NCBI GenBank assembly: GCA_016718655.1
Contig: JADKCV010000005.1
Location: 124,001-188,000, forward strand
Reading direction: 5' to 3'
From: Flavobacteriales bacterium
GTDB taxonomy: Bacteria > Bacteroidota > Bacteroidia > Flavobacteriales_F > PHOS-HE28
Length of the DNA: 64,000 nucleotides
The first letter of the stretch is position 1, and each line of letters starts with the position of its first letter. Made by a program: the position numbers and the translations under genes. This document shows, piece after piece, positions 25,747 through 34,792 of the stretch. A model generated the notes under the pieces. That model did no database searches and was not told where the DNA came from. It was given only the letters and a program-made list of their open reading frames with translations.

Positions 25747-26672
25747 GAACGCCATTGCTCATAGCTGTTCTGCTCGCCACCTCGCCCGCCCGAGCGCAGA
25801 CGTTCACGGCAGCATTGGATACTGCCATGATCCGCATCGGTGAACAAGCCGTGTTGACCCTCACCTATCGCACGACCCGACCGATATCCTCCTCCTTGAT
25901 CTGGCCTACGGTGAATGACACCTTGGAGCGTCATGTGGAAGTAGCGGAGCGTGGAAAGGTGGACTCGCTCACCAGCAACGGGGAAGAATTGCTGCAACAA
26001 CGTTTCGCGATCACCAGCTTCGATAGCGGGGTGTGGGTCATTCCTTCCTTCGTGGTGACCGATGGGGAAATGCGTATGGAGACCAGGCCGATGGTCCTGG
26101 ATGTGCGCGGAGTGGAGGTGGACGTGTCGAAAGGCCCGCGGCCGATGAAACCACGTTACGAGGTACCCTTCTCCCTGTGGAGTTGGATCAAGGCCCACCG
26201 TACGCCGATCGGCCTTGGGTTGATCGCATTGGCTGCCATCGCCGGCATACTGCTCCTCCTCTCCCGAAAGCGGTCTACTGTGCAGGAGGAGCCAGCACCT
26301 GCTCCATTGGAACCCATACATGTGCGTTTCACACGCGCGCTCAAGGAATTGGAAGCACAGCGCCTTTGGCAACAAGGCGACCATAAGGCCTATCACTCAC
26401 AGGTGACCGATCTGGTGCGCGGATACATCGAAGAACGTTACCGTGTTCCTGCTTTGGAAAGCACCACGGACGAGCTGTTGAACGAACTCCGGGTCAGCGC
26501 CCTTCCCGCGGATGAGCGTATCCAGTTGGAGAACATGTTACGCGTGTCCGATCTGGTGAAGTTCGCCAAGGCCCGACCCACCCCATCGGAGAATGAACAG
26601 TTGATGGCCGGGGCACTGCGTTTCATCACGGTCACCGCACCTTCCCCGAACGATCGCCCCCATGAAGCTTGA
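25743..26672 (+). CDS. Membrane-anchored protein of the Bat operon
   Basis: A 309-residue protein with a signal peptide (cleavage after ARAQ, about residue 19), an Ig-like periplasmic domain, a transmembrane helix at about 158-175 (IGLGLIALAAIAGILLLLS), and a cytosolic helical tail (FTRALKELEAQRLWQQGDHKAYHSQVTDLVRGYIEER). The tail resembles the C-terminal region of BatD and DUF4381-type proteins, which also lie in MoxR clusters. It overlaps DUF58 by 4 bases and batA by 11. It probably links the envelope side to the cytosolic MoxR/VWA machinery; that is inference from position. Confidence 0.82.
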   Translation: MRTPLLIAVLLATSPARAQTFTAALDTAMIRIGEQAVLTLTYRTTRPISSSLIWPTVNDTLERHVEVAERGKVDSLTSNGEELLQQRFAITSFDSGVWVIPSFVVTDGEMRMETRPMVLDVRGVEVDVSKGPRPMKPRYEVPFSLWSWIKAHRTPIGLGLIALAAIAGILLLLSRKRSTVQEEPAPAPLEPIHVRFTRALKELEAQRLWQQGDHKAYHSQVTDLVRGYIEERYRVPALESTTDELLNELRVSALPADERIQLENMLRVSDLVKFAKARPTPSENEQLMAGALRFITVTAPSPNDRPHEA

Positions 26673-27744
26673 TCGCGATCGACTCTTGGCACTCGGCTGG
26701 TACGTGCTGGCGATGTTGTTCGGTGGCTTCGGTCTGCGCTGGATGTCGATCCGGTATGAAGCCGCGCAGCCAGGGTTGCTGTGGGCCTTGGTACTGGTAC
26801 CCTTGATCGCCGGCTACCTGCTCTGGCGGGGCCCGCGGAACCATGCTCAAGTGCCCCTGCCGACCTATGGGGTACTTGCGAACGGGCCCAGGGACCTACT
26901 CGTGCTCTTCCGCCAACTCCCCATCGCCCTTTGGCTCGCCGCCATCGCCTTCCTGCTCATGGCCTTGGCACGTCCACAGAGCAAGGACAGTTGGCAGGAT
27001 GTGCAGCGTGAAGGGATCGACATCATGATCGCGCTGGATGTGTCAGCGAGCATGCTGGCCAAGGACCTTCGCCCTGACCGTCTAGCCGCTTCCAAGAAGG
27101 TGGCGCAGGAGTTCATCGACGGTCGCCCCAATGATCGTATCGGTCTGGTCGTGTACGAGGGTGAGGCCTTCACGCAATGTCCGTTGACCACGGACCACCG
27201 TGTATTGAAGGAATTATTCGGTTCGGCACGCAGCGGATTGATCACAGGCGGCACGGCAGTAGGAATGGGACTCGCGACGGCGTTGAACCGCTTGCGCGAC
27301 AGTGAGGCCAAGAGCAAGGTCGTGATCCTACTTACCGATGGTGTGAGCAATGCGGGCATGGTGCAACCACTTGACGCGGCGCAGATCGCGGAGCAACTCG
27401 GTATCCGCGTCTATACGATCGGTGTGGGAACACGCGGACGTGCGCTCTCCCCGGTGAGCCAGTACCCCAACGGACAATACCGCTTCGATATGGTACCCGT
27501 TGAGATCGATGAAGCCACGCTCCAACAGGTTGCGACCATGACGGGGGCCCAATACTTCAGGGCCACCGACGAACGCAAGTTGCAGGAGATCTACGCCGAG
27601 ATCGATCGCCTCGAACGCACGCGCATCAAGGTGACCGAATACAGCCAGCGTAATGAGGAGTACGCGCCGTTCCTGATGGTCGCCATCGGGCTGTTGGCCC
27701 TCGGATTCCTGCTGGAACGTACCGTCCTACGCACCATGGCATGA
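26662..27744 (+). CDS. batA: BatA-like VWA-domain membrane protein
   Basis: A 360-residue protein with N-terminal transmembrane helices, a further helix (ALWLAAIAFLLMALARP), a VWA domain and a C-terminal helix (APFLMVAIGLLALGFLLE). The MIDAS motif DVSASM is intact, followed by TGGTAVGMGLATALN and VVILLTDGVSNAG. BatA/BatB were named for aerotolerance in Bacteroides fragilis, and the molecular role is unresolved. The N-terminus has about 55 residues more than typical BatA, adding two predicted helices. It overlaps both neighbours. Confidence 0.92.
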   Translation: MKLDRDRLLALGWYVLAMLFGGFGLRWMSIRYEAAQPGLLWALVLVPLIAGYLLWRGPRNHAQVPLPTYGVLANGPRDLLVLFRQLPIALWLAAIAFLLMALARPQSKDSWQDVQREGIDIMIALDVSASMLAKDLRPDRLAASKKVAQEFIDGRPNDRIGLVVYEGEAFTQCPLTTDHRVLKELFGSARSGLITGGTAVGMGLATALNRLRDSEAKSKVVILLTDGVSNAGMVQPLDAAQIAEQLGIRVYTIGVGTRGRALSPVSQYPNGQYRFDMVPVEIDEATLQQVATMTGAQYFRATDERKLQEIYAEIDRLERTRIKVTEYSQRNEEYAPFLMVAIGLLALGFLLERTVLRTMA

Positions 27745-28886
27745 GCAACCGGCCCCCATATCGACTGAGCACCATCGCAGGGGCGGTGTTGGTGATCGAA
27801 CTGATCACCTGGCTGGTGTTATTGGCGGCTGGTTGGTTCCTGCTCTACGACCTCCCTGGTTTCCGGTTCGAGCGACCCGTGCTGTTGTGGGGGCTCCTGT
27901 GCGGTCCATTGATGGTGATCATCCACCTGGTGCATATGGGATGGCGCAACAGGGCGTTGGCGCGCTTCGCTGCACCCATCACCCGGATCCGCATGGTGCC
28001 CGGTACAAGCTCGTTCAGGACCACCCTGCGCTTCCTCCTGCAGCGTCATGGCATCGCACTGGTCATCATAGCCTTGGCCGGGCCGCAGTTCGGTGCGCGC
28101 ATGGAGGAGGTGAAGGCCGAGGGTATCGATGTGGTGGTGGCCGTGGACGTGAGCAATAGCATGGATTGCGAGGACCTCCGACCAAGCCGGATCGACGTGG
28201 CCCGGCGTGCCTTGTCCCAGCTCATCGACCGCTTGCAAGGGGACCGGTTGGGCATCGTCGTATTCGCTGGAGAGGCGTTCGTCCAATTGCCCATCACCAC
28301 GGACCGCTCGGCTGCGCGGATGTTCACCGCGTCAGTGGATACACGCACGGTGGGTACCCAAGGGACAGCCATTGGAGCTGCCATCGAACTGGCCACTCAG
28401 AGCTTCTCCCCTGATGCACCGGGAAGCCGGGCCATCATCGTCATCACTGATGGTGAGAACCATGAGGACGATGCCGAGGGGGCTGCACGCGAGGCAGCAA
28501 AGGCTGGCATCGTGGTACACACCATCGGCATGGGTACGGCGCAAGGTGGGCCTATTCCGCTCAAACGGAATGGTCAGGTCCAAGGCTTCCGCAAGGACCG
28601 AGATGGTCGCACGGTCGTGAGCGTACTCGACGAGGACATGCTCCGACGCATCGCAGCCGCAGGCAATGGCCTGTACCTACGTGCATCCAACACCAGCAGC
28701 GGCATCACCGAACTGGTGGACCAGTTGCGCACCATGGATACCAGCGAAACGGGCACCTATCGCTTCACGGCTCACGAGGACCGTTATCAGGTGCCGTTGG
28801 CCCTAGGCATCGTGTTGTTGATCCTGGGTATCGTCATCGCCGAGGACAGGACGCGGGCAGCGATCGATCGATCCATACTACCATGA
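27741..28886 (+). CDS. batB: BatB-like VWA-domain membrane protein
   Basis: A 381-residue paralogue of the preceding protein. Two N-terminal helices (VLVIELITWLVLLAAGWFLL and LLWGLLCGPLMVIIHLVHMG) precede FLLQRHGIALVIIALAGPQFG, then a VWA domain with MIDAS DVSNSM, TQGTAIGAAIELA and AIIVITDGENHEDD, and a last helix VPLALGIVLLILGIVIAEDR. Like BatA it is expected to expose the VWA domain and to work with MoxR. The 4-base overlaps on both sides indicate translational coupling across the operon. Confidence 0.92.
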   Translation: MSNRPPYRLSTIAGAVLVIELITWLVLLAAGWFLLYDLPGFRFERPVLLWGLLCGPLMVIIHLVHMGWRNRALARFAAPITRIRMVPGTSSFRTTLRFLLQRHGIALVIIALAGPQFGARMEEVKAEGIDVVVAVDVSNSMDCEDLRPSRIDVARRALSQLIDRLQGDRLGIVVFAGEAFVQLPITTDRSAARMFTASVDTRTVGTQGTAIGAAIELATQSFSPDAPGSRAIIVITDGENHEDDAEGAAREAAKAGIVVHTIGMGTAQGGPIPLKRNGQVQGFRKDRDGRTVVSVLDEDMLRRIAAAGNGLYLRASNTSSGITELVDQLRTMDTSETGTYRFTAHEDRYQVPLALGIVLLILGIVIAEDRTRAAIDRSILP

Positions 28887-29680
28887 CACGCATCCTCATC
28901 CTACTTCCATTCATTGCCGTGGCATGCACCAGCGCAGTGGAACGCGACGTGGAGGATGCGCTACGCAACGGCAACGCCCTGTTCGATGCGGGTGATACGG
29001 TACAGGCGGTGCGCACCTACGACGCGTCACCCGAGGACCACCGGACCCGTTACAACGCAGGGTACGCGATGCAAGGGCAAGGTTCGTTGGAAGAAGCCGT
29101 GGAGCGCTTCTCCGCTGCCTTGGTCAACGCGGATAGCGCAACGGACCGGAACAAGGCCGCATTCGGGCTGGCCCACACGTGGGCAATGCGAGCAACCTTG
29201 GCCGATACCCTTGCCCTTACAGCCCGGCGACAAGCTGGTTCGATCCGGCTGGAAGGCGACATCAACGATCAGGTGCGTCAGGTGGTGCTCCGCGATTCGC
29301 TCCATCGTCTGGAACGCAGCCTTGTCCAGCTCACCGATTCCGCATTGGATGCTGGCCGTGATGCCTATCGTCAAGCCTTGCTCATGGACCCGACCGATGA
29401 GGACGCCCGTTACAACCTTGCTTTGATACAGCGGGCCATCGCCTCGCGCCGACCGGACAGGAAGGATGGTGAGGATGGTGACAAGGGCGACAAGGACAAG
29501 GAACTCGGTGTGCTGGCACAGCGGATCATGGCCCAAGCGGATTCGCTCGTGGAACAGTTCCGGTTCCAAGATGCGTTGGACCTGATGCAAGGCGGCCTGC
29601 AGAAGGACCCGACCCTGCAGCAGCGCAAGGATTACATGGACAAACTGGGAACCATCACACGAACCGCGAAGACCCCATGA
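28883..29680 (+). CDS. TPR lipoprotein of the Bat operon
   Basis: A 265-residue protein with a lipobox-like AVACTS (C15) after a hydrophobic leader. The mature chain has tetratricopeptide-like repeats: NGNALFDAGDTVQAVRTYD, YNAGYAMQGQGSLEEAVERFSAAL, and DAYRQALLMDPTDEDARYNLALIQRAI. These are followed by a charged Asp/Lys/Gly linker (DRKDGEDGDKGDKDKE) and a final helical pair. It resembles the N-terminal TPR part of BatC-type proteins, so the usual BatC may be divided here between this gene and the next. Both junctions overlap by 4 bases. It probably acts as a scaffold on the periplasmic side. Confidence 0.82.
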   Translation: MTRILILLPFIAVACTSAVERDVEDALRNGNALFDAGDTVQAVRTYDASPEDHRTRYNAGYAMQGQGSLEEAVERFSAALVNADSATDRNKAAFGLAHTWAMRATLADTLALTARRQAGSIRLEGDINDQVRQVVLRDSLHRLERSLVQLTDSALDAGRDAYRQALLMDPTDEDARYNLALIQRAIASRRPDRKDGEDGDKGDKDKELGVLAQRIMAQADSLVEQFRFQDALDLMQGGLQKDPTLQQRKDYMDKLGTITRTAKTP

Positions 29681-30204
29681 TACGATCGTGCTTCCTCTTC
29701 CTGATGGTGTGGCCCTTCCTGATCGAGGCCCAGGACACCACCGCCATGCGCACGCCCCTGGATCACTTCAATGAGGCAGCGCGACAATACGTGAAGCAGG
29801 ACAAGATCTCGGCATTGCGCACGATCGACAAGGGTTTGCGTCAATACCCGGGGGATGCCCGTTTACGCAAACTGGCCGAGGAACTGCTCAAGGAGGACCA
29901 ACAACAGCAGCAACAACAGCAGCAAGCTGAGCAGCAAAAGCAGGACCAACAGCAGGAACAGCAACAACAGCAAGGCGGCGAGCAACAGGACCAACAGCAA
30001 CGGGATGGCAAGGAAGATGCAGGCCAACAGCACCAACGACAGGAAGGAGATGAAGGCACGCCCAAACCCAAACCCGGTGAGATCGCTCCACAAGATGCCA
30101 AGCGCATCCTCGATGCATTGGACAGACAGGAACAACAGGTGCAATCCAAGTTGAGGCAACGTCAACAACCCGCACCGAAGGTCCCAGTGGACAAGGATTG
30201 GTAA
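29677..30204 (+). CDS. batC: BatC-like Gln-rich protein
   Basis: A 175-residue exported protein. After the signal peptide (LMVWPFLIEAQ) comes one TPR-like unit, then a long Gln-rich stretch (about residues 75-125) encoded by CAA/CAG triplets, and a C-terminal block DAKRILDALDRQEQQVQSKL ending PVDKDW. That terminal block and KDW end are characteristic of BatC proteins in Bacteroidota. The triplet-rich part is a potential site of length variation. The symbol refers to the C-terminal hallmark, since the TPR part is mostly in the previous gene. A 13-base gap leads to batD. Confidence 0.75.
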   Translation: MIRSCFLFLMVWPFLIEAQDTTAMRTPLDHFNEAARQYVKQDKISALRTIDKGLRQYPGDARLRKLAEELLKEDQQQQQQQQQAEQQKQDQQQEQQQQQGGEQQDQQQRDGKEDAGQQHQRQEGDEGTPKPKPGEIAPQDAKRILDALDRQEQQVQSKLRQRQQPAPKVPVDKDW

Positions 30205-30217
30205 TCGCACAACAGCC

Positions 30218-31957
30218 ATGCGCACACTCTGGTCGTTCCTCCTCCTGATCGCACTGACCGGCACGACCGTGGGTCAGGAGATCGGCTTCACCGCCTCGGT
30301 GGATCGCAATGCCATCGCAGCCGGGGAACAGTTACGGCTCACCATTCAGCTCACCAACACCCGTGAGCGCTTCTCGGCACCGGACATGGGCGGCTTGGTC
30401 GTAGTGGCAGGTCCGTTCGAGAGCAGCAACTTCAGTTATGTGAACGGCCGCATGACCAGTTCGGTCAGCCGCACCTGGACATTGACCGCACCACAACCCG
30501 GCAAGTACACCATCGGTCCTGCGCAGGTCAAGGTGGGTGGCGGCATCATCGCCACCGACCCCATCACCATCGAGGTCAGCAAAGGAGCAGCACGACCCAG
30601 CGACCCCTATGCCAACCAAGGCCAGAAGAGCGACGCCAACCTCTTCGCCACCATCACCCTGAGCAAGAACAAGGTCTATGTGGGTGAGCAAGTGGTGGCC
30701 ACCTACACCTTGTACTCCCGGTACAACAACCTGGAGCTCTCCAAATACGAGTTGCCGAAGATGACCGGGTTCTGGGCCGAGGAGATCGACCTGGGTGAAA
30801 ACGGTTGGGAGGACCGACCTCGGACCATCAACGGTATACCGTACAACGTAGCGGTTCTGAAGAAGCAAGTGCTGTTCCCTCAGAAGAGCGGAAAGCTTCG
30901 GATAGAACCCCTGGAACTCACCTGTACCGTGAACCGCTCCTTCTTCAACCGGGGCAGCGAAGTGGGTGTGAAGAGCAATACGATCGACCTCCAGGTGATC
31001 GACCTCCCTCAACCCGCGCCTATCGGGTTCACAGGAGCGGTGGGAGAATTGCAACTCACAGGCACCATCGATCGCCAGCAGGTGAAGCTGAACGAAGCCT
31101 TCCAGATCGACCTGCGTTTCGCAGGTAAGAGCAACTTGAAGTTGTTGGAGGCACCTGCTTTCGATGTTCCCACGGACCTGGAGCGCTACGACCCCAAGAC
31201 CGTGGACAAGATCAGTGTGACCGGCACCGGGATGAGCGGAACCCGTGAATTCCAATACCTCTTGATCCCCCGCAACGAGGGGCTCTTCGAAGTCCCAGCG
31301 TTGGAGTTGTCCTATTTCGACCCGGCGACAGGGCGGTACGAAGTACTGCGAGCCGGTCCGTTCCCGTTGGAGGTCCTTCCTGGCGAAGGAGGCCGGACCG
31401 CACGCCCCGAGCGACCGGCACAGACCGATGTGCAGGTCCTTGGTGAGGATATCCGTTTCATCCATACGGGTGACCTGGATCTTCGTCCCGCCGGAGAACA
31501 CCTGTTCGGGAGCGCTTGGTACTGGGCGGGGCTAGGAACTCCTGCCTTGGCCTTCGTTGCTCTTCTGGGTTGGCGCAGGCGAACCGAAGCGCAACGCGGT
31601 GATGCCGTGTTGATGCGCAGGAAACAGGCGGACCGTGTGGCCAAGCGTACCCTTCAGGATGCGGCCAAGGCCATGGAGGCCGGAGCGTCCGGGCCCTTCC
31701 ACGATGCGGTGAGCAAGGCCCTTCGGGGTTATGTGGGGGATGCCCTCGGCCTAGGCTTGGCCGAACTCACGTTGGATCGGATGCGTGCCGAACTGGATCG
31801 CGGTCCGGAAGGAAGTGCGATCGCTGAAGAGGTCACCCGTATCCTCGGCGTATGCGATATGGCCCGGTTCGCCCCTTCCCAGGAACGACCTGACCCTGCA
31901 CTCTACCAGGCCGCCCTTGAGGTGATCGGCCGAATGGAACGAACCCTTCGTGTCTGA
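30218..31957 (+). CDS. batD: BatD-like protein (oxygen tolerance family)
   Basis: A 579-residue membrane-anchored protein with a signal peptide (cleavage after TVGQ). The extracytoplasmic part has repeated Ig-like units: VDRNAIAAGEQLRLTIQLTN, LSKNKVYVGEQVVATYTLYS and IDRQQVKLNEAFQIDLRFAG. A transmembrane helix (WYWAGLGTPALAFVALLGW) precedes a helical cytosolic tail with RGYVGDALGLGLAELTLDRM. This is the standard BatD architecture. The stop overlaps the next start by one base. The tail resembles that of the 309-residue protein at 25743-26672, so the operon contains two proteins with a related body plan. Confidence 0.92.
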   Translation: MRTLWSFLLLIALTGTTVGQEIGFTASVDRNAIAAGEQLRLTIQLTNTRERFSAPDMGGLVVVAGPFESSNFSYVNGRMTSSVSRTWTLTAPQPGKYTIGPAQVKVGGGIIATDPITIEVSKGAARPSDPYANQGQKSDANLFATITLSKNKVYVGEQVVATYTLYSRYNNLELSKYELPKMTGFWAEEIDLGENGWEDRPRTINGIPYNVAVLKKQVLFPQKSGKLRIEPLELTCTVNRSFFNRGSEVGVKSNTIDLQVIDLPQPAPIGFTGAVGELQLTGTIDRQQVKLNEAFQIDLRFAGKSNLKLLEAPAFDVPTDLERYDPKTVDKISVTGTGMSGTREFQYLLIPRNEGLFEVPALELSYFDPATGRYEVLRAGPFPLEVLPGEGGRTARPERPAQTDVQVLGEDIRFIHTGDLDLRPAGEHLFGSAWYWAGLGTPALAFVALLGWRRRTEAQRGDAVLMRRKQADRVAKRTLQDAAKAMEAGASGPFHDAVSKALRGYVGDALGLGLAELTLDRMRAELDRGPEGSAIAEEVTRILGVCDMARFAPSQERPDPALYQAALEVIGRMERTLRV

Positions 31958-32712
31958 TGAGAACGCTCTCCACCTTACTGCTCTCGCTGGTGATGGTCAT
32001 GACCAGCACGGCATCCGTACCTCCGGACAGCCTGAACGCTGCTGCTGCCAAGGCATATCTGGCCGGTGACCATGCCACTGCCCTGGTGCACTACACAGCG
32101 CTTCTTGAATTCGGCATTTCGTCCGATCTCTATTACAACATCGGGAATTGCCATTACAAGTTGGGCGACATCGCACTGGCCACGCTCCACTATGAACGTG
32201 CATTGAAACTGGCTCCCGGCGATGAGGACCTCAGGGCGAACCTGGAACTGGCACGGGCCCGCTCCAAGGACCGTGTGAATGAACTACCAGGGAGTTCCCT
32301 ACTGGCTCAATGGAACCGCTTGGCTGGGGGCCGCGACCCCGATCATTGGGCAAGGATCTCCTTGTGGTCGGTATCCGTGATGTTCGTTCTGCTTGCGATC
32401 ACCTTGTTCCTGCGTGCCACCAAGCTTCGCCGTTGGGTCCGGATCATGACCGCCCTTTCGGCATTACTTGCCGTCGGTGCGTTCGCCATGGCCAGTGCTC
32501 GACACGCAGCGATCACCGACAATACGGGCGCTATTGTCATGGTCCCGAAGGTGGATGTACGCAGTGAACCCAATGGAACAAGCACCGTGCTCTTCGTCAT
32601 TCACAAAGGGACCAAGGTGCAGGTGCTTGAACATAGTGGGGCTTGGGTGGAGATCAAACTGGCCAATGGCACCGTTGGGTGGATGCAGGAGGAAGGCCTG
32701 ACACGGATCTGA
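31957..32712 (+). CDS. batE: BatE-like TPR/SH3 protein
   Basis: A 251-residue protein with a signal peptide, TPR repeats (AAAKAYLAGDHATALVHYTALL, YYNIGNCHYKLGDIALATLHYERAL), two transmembrane helices (LWSVSVMFVLLAITLFLRA and IMTALSALLAVGAFAMAS) and a C-terminal bacterial SH3 domain (VDVRSEPNGTSTVLFVIHKG to WMQEEGLTRI). That layout matches BatE. It is the last gene of the operon; the next gene converges. The SH3 domain may bind peptidoglycan or a protein partner. Confidence 0.9.
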   Translation: MRTLSTLLLSLVMVMTSTASVPPDSLNAAAAKAYLAGDHATALVHYTALLEFGISSDLYYNIGNCHYKLGDIALATLHYERALKLAPGDEDLRANLELARARSKDRVNELPGSSLLAQWNRLAGGRDPDHWARISLWSVSVMFVLLAITLFLRATKLRRWVRIMTALSALLAVGAFAMASARHAAITDNTGAIVMVPKVDVRSEPNGTSTVLFVIHKGTKVQVLEHSGAWVEIKLANGTVGWMQEEGLTRI

Positions 32713-32810
32713 CGCTACCGTTAACGGAGCCCACTGGATCGAAGCGCGGCATTTCGCGCACGGCCAAGGACCCTACAAGCAATGATCGGTTCAACCCAGC
32801 GGGAGGAGCC

Positions 32811-34792
32811 TCATGGCAACTGGCCCAAACGAACCGTGGTCGGCACACTGCCGCCTACGGAATACAGGATGAAGTCCCGATCATTACCAGGTCCTGAGTA
32901 TTTGGTCCAACCATCCAAATTGATATCCTCGGCCCGATATCCTTGCACAGTGCTGCTTGGGATCACTGAACCGATGGCTACCAGAACGGGATCACGGTCA
33001 TTGACCAGCCCTGTGTACTTGATCGCACCATTCCCATTGACATCGCCGGGCCAGAGAGCTCGTTTGCCGCTCTCCGTCTGCAAAGGCTCAATGCCGTACA
33101 ACGTGGTGTTCAAGGAGGTCATGTCCACCACCGCGGCGTTGGCCGATAATGGCGCAGCGGTCATGGCAGGCAGGTGGTTGCGATGACGGATGACGAGGTG
33201 CTTTCCTGCCGTAGGGACGGAGAACAACACCTGTGAAGTACCATCCGTGGAGATCACCTCGCCATTGGCCTTCACCAAGGCTGCTTTGCGGGCAGCGACC
33301 GAATAACCGGCGTCGGCATTGCGTAATTCCAACACCACCCAATCCACGATCGCTTGATCACCGGTGACCTGCAACATGGTGGACGTCACCGTCGCACCTG
33401 CGTTCTCGAGCGACAGGCCAAGTGCTGTATAAGGTTCCACCGTCGGGATCAAACCGAGAGATCGCAGGTCGCTGCGCATGACGCCGCCCCCCCAGTTGAG
33501 CGCTCCCCCCAGGAAGACCTTCGCGCCGACCGTGTGTTGGCTAACAACATTACAGCCGCTCCCGACAATGCGGTAGATCACTTTGGAGCCGAAGGCAGGT
33601 ATGGTCGCCGTAGCACCTTGTACCACACCGTTCACATCGGACCAACAACCTGTCGGGATCGAAAGCACTTGCGGCGTAGCCTGGTCATTGACCAATAACA
33701 CATGGTCCTGCAACGGCACCACCGGCTGTACCTGGACGCGATGGACCTGGACATTGTCCAGCCAATACTGAGGTTCCGTGTAGGTATTGATGAACTGGGC
33801 CATACCCTGGTCCGTCAGCGTGCTCTGGAAGTAGAACTCCATGTCCCTGCGCTGACCATCGAAGGGGACCTTGCGCTCATGTATGGTGTTGCCACTGGTG
33901 AGTTGCGTGGATCCCTTCACTCCGGCCCTGACCACACCGTGCACATTGGATTGGATGCTGAATCGCATCCGGTACCATTGACCGTTCTGCACGCTGAAGA
34001 GGTCCGGGGAGCGCATGCTGAACTCCGGGTACACGTTGTTATTGGGTAAGAAGGCCTTCAACGCTCCGTTGTCCAGGTAGGTGAGGTCGCGCGTCACCTG
34101 CGCGTTCGTTGGCCAACCGCCCCATCCGGCCACGTTGGCATCGAACGTACCGCTGGTCATCAGGTTCCCGGAGATCTCGCTCAAGGTAGTGTACATGCTT
34201 GAACGCAGAGGGCTCCGCGTTGAACCCGCATCCTCCGAACGCTCCAACTGCCAACGCTCCAAGGTGAACAGCTTCTGCACGCCACTGTTGGTATTGAACC
34301 AAAGGATGCTCAATTCCTCGTAGGGACTGAAGTACTTGTTGTTGCTGAAGGTGCCGTAGTCCACCGCGTTGGGTGAGTAGACACTGTACTGCTTCATGCA
34401 CAATTGGTCGGCACCGGCCGCATAGAGGACATTACCACTGTACACCCCATTGAACGTCGCTACATGATAGGGTGCTGTAGCCCCTGGTCCATTGTAGTTC
34501 GAATAATCCGATACACTGAGCTGCACCTTGTTATTGAACAGTACATTATCCCTGATCTGGTTCCCTGTGGAGACCATCGTATGATCCACATGTAGCCCGC
34601 TGCCTAGGCAATTGGAGACCGTATTGCGTTGCACCACGGTGTTCTTGATCACCGTATTGCCGAAGTAGATCCCATGGCAGATCTTCCCTGAGGGTATGAA
34701 GTTGGGAGCCGCACTTTCGATACTTCCCACCGCATCCAGCACCATGTTGTCCTGGATGATGGCCCCGTCGCAGTTGTCAAAGGCGATCCCCC
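32811..34792 (-). CDS. Secreted beta-helix protein, C-terminal part (after frame break)
   Basis: This is the downstream part of the gene that starts at 36007. Reading resumes at the C5 run (34788-34792) with GIAFDNCDGAIIQDN, typical parallel beta-helix text that continues SCLGSGLHVDHTMVSTGNQIRDN. A carbohydrate-binding-like middle (ENAGATVTSTMLQV) follows. The end carries two EF-hand or dockerin-like repeats, GDVNGNGAIKYTGLVNDRD and EDINLDGWTKYSGPGNDRD, with the LGQLP tail seen in flavobacterial exported proteins. No start codon is expected here because translation would enter from the upstream part. Taken alone the fragment would not be exported. Confidence 0.75.

Noticed and set aside
30332..31501. 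389-codon open frame antisense to batD
   Set aside because: No start context or domain; batD has a full family match.
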